Source of the DNA: Mesocentrotus franciscanus
Taxonomy: Eukaryota > Echinodermata > Echinoidea > Camarodonta > Strongylocentrotidae
NCBI GenBank assembly: GCA_037976565.1
Contig: CP137666.1
Location: forward strand, 496,001-560,000
DNA: 64,000 nucleotides
Direction of reading: 5' to 3'
The notes beneath the pieces were generated by a model, which did no database searches, was not told the origin of the DNA, and was given only the letters and a program-made list of their open reading frames with translations. Of the stretch, positions 57,281 through 64,000 are shown piece by piece (within the stretch, counting starts at the first letter, position 1; the number at the start of each line of letters is the position of its first letter). The position numbers and the translations under genes were made by a program.

Positions 57281-57942
57281 CCCCTTTCAAACTGGCCTGA
57301 TTTTTATCGGATGCATCCGGACGCATCCGATGAAACGGCCACTATGAATGGTACAGAGGAGAAAAAGCTGATAGAATAGCTGATGAAAAGAAGAGAAATA
57401 GGCGATTAAATTCTCCTGCCTGCTCAAGAGCAGGAGAAATTCTCTTTCTATCGGTGTGACTCCGATGAAACGGCCACTGTGAATGGGTTCGGGAGAAAAC
57501 ACTGATGAAAATGGTCAAAGGTTGCAGTGTACGCGCACTTTTTCGGAACCAGCTGTGTTAGTTGACATTTTGTTGAACATGCTGCATGTTAGCTAGATGG
57601 GGTGCGGGCTTAAATTGATTCGTTTTTGGAGAGTAGCCGGAATCTCATTTCCCTCTGTGAGGAGCTGAATAGCCATGATCTCCGTGCTCGAGATCTTTGA
57701 CCTTTTTCATCGTTGTTTTAATCGCTGTTTTCTCCCGAACGCATTCACAGTGGCTGTTTCATCGGTGTCACATCGATAGAAAGAGAATTTCTCCTGCTCT
57801 TGAGCAGGAGAATTTAATCGCCTATTTCTCTTCTTTTCATCGGCTATTTAATTGGCTTTTTCTCCTCTGTACCTTTCATAGTGGCAGTTTCATCGGATGC
57901 GTCCGGATGCATCCGATGAAAATCAGGCCAGTTTGAAAAGGG
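57281..57942. mobile_element. Foldback element with TA flanks
   Basis: Arms of about 240 bp (57281-57520 and 57703-57942) are inverted copies. They start CCCCTTTCAAACTGGCCTGA and contain the short palindromes GGATGCATCC and CTGCTCAAGAGCAG. TA lies immediately outside both ends (57279-57280 and 57943-57944), fitting a Tc1/mariner-type target. About 180 bp of unpaired loop; no transposase. Confidence 0.85.
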
Positions 57943-58096
57943 TACTAGAGATAGTGTAAAAAAGCTGCATTCATCACTGGGCTTAATTTTAGGAATTAAA
58001 GAATTTGTTAGAAAGTAAAAACATAGATTAATGTTTTTGCATGGCCTTGTCTTTTTTTTAATTTAACTTTATTGATTTGTTTGTTGTTTGTTGCAG

Positions 58097-58330
58097 CTAA
58101 GGAGCGTCGTCCACAGACCAAGCCCCCAAGTGACAGTATACCATCGTCCTCTACTACTCATGAATACAGTAGGGCGGGGCGTGAGCTATCAGCCCATCAG
58201 CTATCAGCCCATCCTCCCCTACACTACCCTCATGCAACCATCCATCCTGGAACCATCCATCCACATCATCCATTCCCTACCCTGCCATACATGATTGACC
58301 CAAGGACAAGCTTCATAGATCCAAGATATG
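58097..58330 (+). CDS. Gli: Gli/Ci transcription factor, coding exon 3
   Basis: Acceptor TTTGTTGCAG|CTAAGG after a long T/G-rich tract; donor TATG|GTAAGA. It starts phase 1 (G of the previous exon plus CT gives Ala) and ends phase 1; 234 bp, residues 26-103 of the inferred protein. A Ser/Pro/Thr-rich start (KERRPQTKPPSDSIPSSSTT) is followed by a direct repeat ELSAHQLSAH, a His/Pro-rich stretch (LHYPHATIHPGTIHPHHPFP) and PYMIDPRTSFIDPRY. The last segment resembles the MDPRNGYMEPHY-type motif just before the conserved N-terminal block of vertebrate GLI3. Such His/Pro-rich sequence is typical of the disordered N-terminal region. Intron 3 after it is 4200 bp. Confidence 0.82.
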
Positions 58331-58334
58331 GTAA

Positions 58335-59045
58335 GAAATCTTTTTAATTAAGAAATATTGACCCTTCTTAAACATGGTTTTATAACAAGTTCAGGTATAA
58401 CTAATCTCTTGATGAAAGTGTATCAACAAGAGTGGGAATATTGTTTGATGATAATATCCTTTAAAGTACTCTGGAAACTGTTGAATATGTGAGCTTAATG
58501 TTTTAAATACAATTGGTTAATTTCTTTTCCCACAAAAGTCAGAATTTAAGCTGCTGTACTATCCAAAATGCGATAACTGTACATGAGCTGAAGTCATATG
58601 TTTTCAGTTATAGATTTAAGAGGTAAAAGCCTCATGTAAAGAGACTCTTGTAGACCAGAAATGAAGAGGAAAGAGTCTAGTATGAATACAATGCCATGTG
58701 CTTGGGTAAGTAGGAACATCATGGTCAAGGTTTCAATTCCTTTGACAATGAATAAATTTGTAAACCATCTGAATATAACCACTAGCTTGTCTGCTTCAGA
58801 TGAAAGAGAAGACTCTGTTTGAGTGTACTGCCTTGCCATGCTATCAATTCCTCTAAACAATATCAATTGTTTGGGAGGCCTACTTGGTGCAAGCTTAAAA
58901 AGCTAGTTGAGAAAAAATAACTATTAATGTATGAACATGACACAGACCACTTCTTAAACAAGAAATAATTTTCACCTGTAATTGAAAAATTTATTCAGAA
59001 ATTTACACTTCTTATACCTTATCCCCCAACCCCTCCTTCCTTCTC

Positions 59046-59089
<44 letters not shown>

Positions 59090-60660
59090 TCTCCTTGTAA
59101 TTTTATCTGCTCCTATATTTGCAGGCTGTAAACATTCATGTGCAGACCTCAATCACTACTTAATTCTTTTGTACATGCATTTATATATACATAGCTGGAA
59201 CAAATCTGCAAACTGATTTATATCCTTAACAAAACTTTGTTTGGAAATGAAAATAATTTCATTTTGAATGATTATACGAGAAAGTCTGTTAACTCTGTAA
59301 AATAAGTGACATGACATCAACAAATAATTTCATGCTCACAGGAAGTCTTGTGATTGAATGCATTTATAGTCTAAATGTTTACTGCTACTTTTTTTTTTGT
59401 TAAACCATTGCTCTCTACCAGTTTTCCATAATTCTTTGAGAGGTTTCAGTTTACTTTTACCATGTGATCTTTATTCATTTATTTGTTTCTTTTTGGTTGA
59501 TGTATTGCTTCTTTGCTATGTATGGATATTGATCAATATTTTTAAGTCGACAATAACATATTGCAATTTCATATCTGATCACTTTCCTTACAACATCTTC
59601 ACAAATATTTGTGTTATAAGTGGAACCAACCATTCCTTTTTTATAAATATTGATGGCTTGTGGAAATAATGGAATCATTTTCACCACAAGCATAGACCTT
59701 CATATTCATTTTCATGGCTAGAGTTGTTGCCTTAAGTTCTGAATGAAATGGGATATTGGACATGACAAGAGTTTCCCTCCTGATCAAAATATAAATAAAT
59801 GAGAATGTTCTAAAAGTGTACATGTATAAAGTAAGCAAGCTAAAGTGATCTTACAGGGGAATGTGATCAAGAAGTTGACTGGAGTTAGAGGAAATGTCAA
59901 ACTTTTCCTAAGACTAGATTTCACTTTCACACCTAGGTTTATGACCTCATTTAGTTAGTCTGATTTGTCAAAGAATAATTTTTTTGGAACCCATTTAGAC
60001 CTACAGTATTATTCTGGTAATTTGTTTTATTTTATAAATGTATAATTGTATATGTATATATATATGTTTTACAAACATAGGATGTAAAGGTCAAATTTGG
60101 GATGGAACACTTACATAAGAGTAATTTGTAAGATGTTTGATTCGAAAGCTTTAACATTATTGATGGTTTGTGTAATTAATGAGTAATATCATTTTTGGAC
60201 CTTCAAGATTTTGTATATTTTTGATATTTCCATGAAGTAGCTTTATTTGATAATGTATTGGTTTGGATGTGTGGATGGGTTGTCCCTTCATTTATTTGAT
60301 TGGTCTATGTAACCTCACTTCGTATAAATATGTTAATTCCCTTTGAGTGTGGATATGAGCTCATTGAAGTAATTACAAGGGCTATGTCAAGTACTGGGAA
60401 TACTTGAAGCTAACAGAAGAAGTGTTATACAAATATTCTCGACCACTGTAAATTTGTCAGTTGGCTGTTGGGGGCTTAGTGAATGTCAAACATACTACTT
60501 CTTGTATCCTTCATGTCATGGATCAATAGCTTCAGAATAGACAGTTTGATGAGGTGACACAACAGGATTATACCAGGTATATATACCAAGGGAATTATTC
60601 TTATAGACCTATATGTTAAGAGTCTTGTAGAGATTAGTGTACTGTACACCAGATGTCCTA
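58335..60660. other. Intron 3, no gene; CT microsatellite at 59047-59092
   Basis: AT-rich intron sequence with one (CT)n run, and a short TATA-rich patch near 60050-60066. No other signal recognised. Confidence 0.55.
59047..59092. repeat. (CT)n microsatellite
   Basis: About 22 CT units with one CA interruption. Confidence 0.95.
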
Positions 60661-60666
60661 GTATAA

Positions 60667-62105
60667 CATTTCTAGCAATGGTGGTAATGCTCTCAGTGTA
60701 ACGATCTTGCTTTGGACCAGAAGGACTTGAATCTTCAAGAGAAAATAATGAAGATAACATAGCTAGCAATGGTGGTAATGCTCTCAGTGTAACGATCTTG
60801 CTTTGGACCAGAAGGACTTGCATCTTCAAGAGAAAATAATGAAGATAACATTGCTAGCAATGGTGGTGATGCTCTCAGTGTAACGATCTTGCTTCGAACC
60901 AGAAGGACTTGAATCTTCAAGAGAAAACAATGAAGATAACATTGCTAGCAATGATGGTGATGCTCTCAGTGTAACGATCTTGCTTTGGACCAGAAGGACT
61001 TGAATCTTCAAGAGAAAATAATGAAGATAACATTGCTAGCAATGGTGGTGATGCTCTCAGTGTAACGATCTTGCTTTGGACCAGAAGGACTTGAATCTTC
61101 AAGAGAAAACAATGAAGATAACATTGCTAGCAATGGTGGTGATGCTCTCAGTGTAATGATCTTGCTTCGAACCAAAAGGACTTGAATCTTCAAGAGAAAA
61201 CAATGAAGATAACATTGCTAGCAATGGTGGTGATGCTCTCAGTGTAATGATCTTGCTTCGAACCAGAAGGACTTGAATCTTCAAGAGAAAACAATGAAGA
61301 TAACATTGCTAGCAATGGTGGTGATGCTCTCAGTGTAACGATCTTGCTTTGGACCAGAAGGACTTGAATCTTCAAGAGAAAACAATGAAGATAACATTGC
61401 TAGCAATGGTGGTGATGCTCTCAGTGTAACGATCTTGCTTTGGACCAGAAGGACTTGAATCTTCAAGAGAAAACAATGAAGATAACATTGCTAGCAATGG
61501 TGGTGATGCTCTCAGTGTAACGATCTTGCTTTGGACCAGAAGGACTTGAATCTTCAAGAGAAAACAATGAAGATAACATTGCTAGCAATGGTGGTGATGC
61601 TCTCAGTGTAACGATCTTGCTTTGGACCAGAAGGACTTGAATCTTCAAGAGAAAATAATGAAGATAACATTTCTAGCAATGGTGGTGATGCTCTCAGTGT
61701 AACGATCTTGCTCTCAGTGTAACGATCTTGCTCTCAGTGTAACGATCTTGCTTTGGACCAGAAGGACTTGAATCTTCAAGAGAAAACAATGAAGATAACA
61801 TTGCTAGCAATGGTGGTGATGCTCTCAGTGTAACGATCTTGCTTTGGACCAGAAGGACTTGAATCTTCAAGAGAAAACAATGAAGATAACATTGCTAGCA
61901 ATGGTGGTGATGCTCTCAGTGTAACGATCTTGCTTTGGACCAGAAGGACTTGAATCTTCAAGAGAAAATAATGAAGATAACATTTCTAGCAATGGTGGTG
62001 ATGCTCTCAGTGTAACGATCTTGCTCTCAGTGTAACGATCTTGCTCTCAGTGTAACGATCTTGCTTTGGACCAGAAGGACTTGAATCTTCAGAGAAAATA
62101 ATGAA
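60667..62105. repeat. Satellite, 15 copies of a 91-bp unit
   Basis: CTAGCAATGGTGGTGATGCT recurs every 91 bp from about 60671 to 61672, then after 131, 91 and about 91 bp. Units 12 and 15 carry the 20-bp word TCTCAGTGTAACGATCTTGC three times in a row. Units are nearly identical. Staggered 61-codon minus-strand frames come from the 91-bp period (one frame shift per unit) and are not genes. Confidence 0.95.
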
Positions 62106-62109
62106 GAAC

Positions 62110-62530
62110 CCGATGCCAAAGCAGCTTTCATTATTTTGCTTCCTTTACTTGAAACTGTGAAGATGTTCTGAACCTAACTTACGTCAGACCTAACTTACCA
62201 GGATATTATCTTATTGGACTGTTGAATTATCATTTGCAAATGTTTATGTTTTTATGGTTTGCTCAATGGATCCTGCAATGAAGATGGATGCTCAGTCAGA
62301 TTGGTATTTTATTGCTGGTGATAAGGTAGAGTGCAAAACAATACTTTAATTTCTTTTTTGTTTGTATGTTGAAATATATGCCATCTATACACTGTGTAGG
62401 AGGTCTACGTAACTTGTGCATGCCTTTTATTTAATGTATGTCAAGATCTGTGTAACTTTTGTCATATTTCTCATTAATGCCATATTCATGTGCCCAATTC
62501 TGTTTTTCTTTCATCTTATGTTTAATTTAG
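62110..62530. other. Intron 3 end
   Basis: Unique sequence leading into the polypyrimidine tract TTTTTCTTTCATCTTATG and the TTTAG acceptor at 62530. Nothing else seen. Confidence 0.55.
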
Positions 62531-62630
62531 CTATGGATGGTCGTATAGGGTACCATCCTCCAATCCCTGTCAACTCCAGGACTCATGAGGGCAGGTATCA
62601 TTTTGACCATATGCATCACCCATTACACGG
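62531..62630 (+). CDS. Gli: Gli/Ci transcription factor, coding exon 4 (conserved N-terminal block)
   Basis: Acceptor TTTAATTTAG|CTATGG; donor CACGG|GTAAGT. It enters phase 1 and leaves phase 2 (100 bp, residues 104-136). It encodes AMDGRIG followed by YHPPIPVNSRTHEGRYHFD and HMHHPLHG. The HPP(I/V)P(V/I)..R.HEGRYH(F/Y)D pattern is the strongly conserved N-terminal block of GLI2, GLI3 and Ci, upstream of the repressor-type region and the five C2H2 fingers. This is the main evidence for the gene's identity. The fingers, Sufu-binding and activator regions are not in the window. Orthology to one vertebrate paralogue is not implied; invertebrates usually have a single Gli. Confidence 0.87.
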
Positions 62631-62737
62631 GTAAGTTAGAGTCTTTGTCCAGAGTTATCAACAGTGGCTCAAAGTGATTTTCATATTTTTTCCCCTTAGT
62701 TTTTATGTGATGGTCATGAATGCCTGCATGCCATGAT

Positions 62738-63020
62738 CAGGGGCGGATCCAGCCGGCAGCAAGAGAGGGGGCCAAAAAAGGGGCCCACTTCGTGCGAAAA
62801 TTTGAAAACCATGCCGGCCGATTTTCGCTCACTGAAGGGGGGTGGTAGTGAGCACACATTTTTTTTTTGCTCAATGGGGACAAAAATTGTTTTATCAACC
62901 TCCACCCCTCCCCCCTTGAGCGCCAGGGGAGGGGTCCATCTTCTTTTTTTTTTACAAAAAAGGTGTTTTTACCTGTTTTTTTTGCTAGGGGAGGGCCCCC
63001 CCCCCCTGGATCCGCCACTG
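62738..63020. mobile_element. hAT-type MITE with perfect 8-bp target duplication
   Basis: CAGGGGCGGATCCAGC to GGATCCGCCACTG, with GCCATGAT at 62730-62737 and 63021-63028. Relative of 1661-2007 (shared CACTTCGTGCGAAAAT and poly-T/CAAAAAAG parts). Lies in intron 4, about 100 bp after exon 4. Confidence 0.92.
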
Positions 63021-63028
63021 GCCATGAT

Positions 63029-64000
63029 TGCCATCAACCTGTATGGTTAATGAAAGCATCGCCTTCTGAAGAAGCTTTACTTATGTTTTTATAAGGTACT
63101 TGAAAGCAGAAAAATTATCCCGAAAGTTCATTTAGTTATGAATATTTTACTGCAATCTCCCAAGTTCCAGTGTAGCCAATAATTTCATTAATTTAACTCA
63201 AAAGCAAAGAAATCTGATGAAAGGTTTTATGGGGGAGAGAGGGTTGCTAAAACTACATGTGGGTTTTATGTTTGAACCTGCTAAGAGTGCTTTCATAACA
63301 TGAATGTGGACAAAAAGAGAATAGAAAAGTCTTTATGTAAGTTTCAGTGTTCTATGTTGTACCCCCTCCTTCTCTCTCTCTCTCTCTGTTTTGTATTCTA
63401 AGTTTGTTTTCGGTTGCTATTTTTTTCTTGTGGCAGGACCTGCCCTTTAGTTAAAATGAGAAGTATGTTGATGCCAAATCATGTGAAGCCTTATCCATTA
63501 TTTATGATGATTGTTGGTTAATTTGACATTTTCTGCACTTGTTTGGTATTATGAACTTCAGACTTTACTTGACAAATGATATGTAAACACAAAGTAAACA
63601 ACATGAACACAGTAGGCCTACATGAATACTTTCTCCAGGCTCTGTTCACAGCCCAGTACAATATGGTTGTCAGAATGAATTATGTCTCCCACTTTGCTAT
63701 GTCTGATCTTCTTGACCCTGTTTTGTTTTTCCATTAGAAATCTTGTTATCACCAGGTTGGCTGATGGAGACAGCTGCAGGATTCTAAGACCACTTTCTTA
63801 TTATGGGCCTGTGTGGGTTGAGAGAGAAATCTCCATTTATTCTCACTCATTTATATCGTACCCGAATGATTATACTATAATATTTACCATGAATAGCGAT
63901 ATTGCATGGTTCCTTGAAATAATTGTTCATGCTTTTAAGTTTACTTATTTTTCAATCCTGTTTACAATGGTGTATCAAGTGTCTATCACACAGTAGTCAT
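63029..64000. other. Intron 4, no exon recognised
   Basis: A short (CT)n run lies at about 63370-63388. The 104-codon + frame at 63682-63993 is hydrophobic and AT-rich and shows none of the sequence expected for the next Gli segment, so it is not called. Confidence 0.5.

Noticed and set aside
60476..61961. Chain of 61-codon minus-strand ORFs
   Set aside because: Identical frames staggered by 91 bp reflect the satellite period, which is not a multiple of three.
63682..63993. 104-codon hydrophobic ORF near the right edge
   Set aside because: AT-rich, no resemblance to the next Gli region, no acceptor/donor pair that preserves Gli phase.

Overview
The window is gene-poor, intron-rich eukaryotic DNA. 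Base composition is AT-rich, there is no operon structure, canonical GT-AG exons are tens of kilobases apart, and inverted-repeat transposons, tRNA-derived SINEs and satellites are dense. The overall texture and the gene found suggest a marine deuterostome, most likely an echinoderm such as a sea urchin. This identification rests on texture and not on a diagnostic marker.

One gene is recognisable, on the + strand: the 5' part of a Gli/Ci transcription factor gene (Hedgehog pathway effector). Three short exons (35628-35730, 58097-58330, 62531-62630) join with compatible phases into 136 codons of an N-terminal region. The last exon carries a block close to the conserved N-terminal block of vertebrate GLI2/GLI3. 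The zinc fingers and the rest lie beyond the right edge. A possible non-coding first exon ends at 9480 in a CpG-bearing segment just downstream of a 363-bp AAG array. If it is spliced to the 35628 acceptor it supplies an in-frame stop, which fixes translation start at the ATG at 35655.

Layout. 1-8.5 kb: a foldback element, a ~4.9-kb imperfect inverted repeat carrying nested hAT-type insertions, and a 17-20 bp minisatellite split by a 1.3-kb element. 8.5-9.5 kb: AAG array and candidate promoter/exon 1. 9.5-35.6 kb (intron 1 on this model): SINEs, a 38-unit palindromic array inside a transposon, many small TTAA-flanked elements, and a triple-nested insertion at 26.4-28.8 kb. 35.7-58.1 kb (intron 2): more of the same TTAA clan, SINEs, and a quiet stretch at 43.1-49.8 kb. 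58.3-62.5 kb (intron 3): a CT microsatellite and a 15-copy 91-bp satellite just before exon 4. 62.6-64 kb (intron 4): one hAT-type MITE with a perfect 8-bp target duplication.

The most notable non-genic signals are the palindromic array at 12905-13747 (paired forkhead-like half sites) and a clan of TTAA-flanked elements. A filled site versus an empty one inside the window shows TTAA as the target for one family of that clan. Several of its members abut one another across a single shared TTAA. No rRNA gene, CRISPR array or intact transposase gene was seen.
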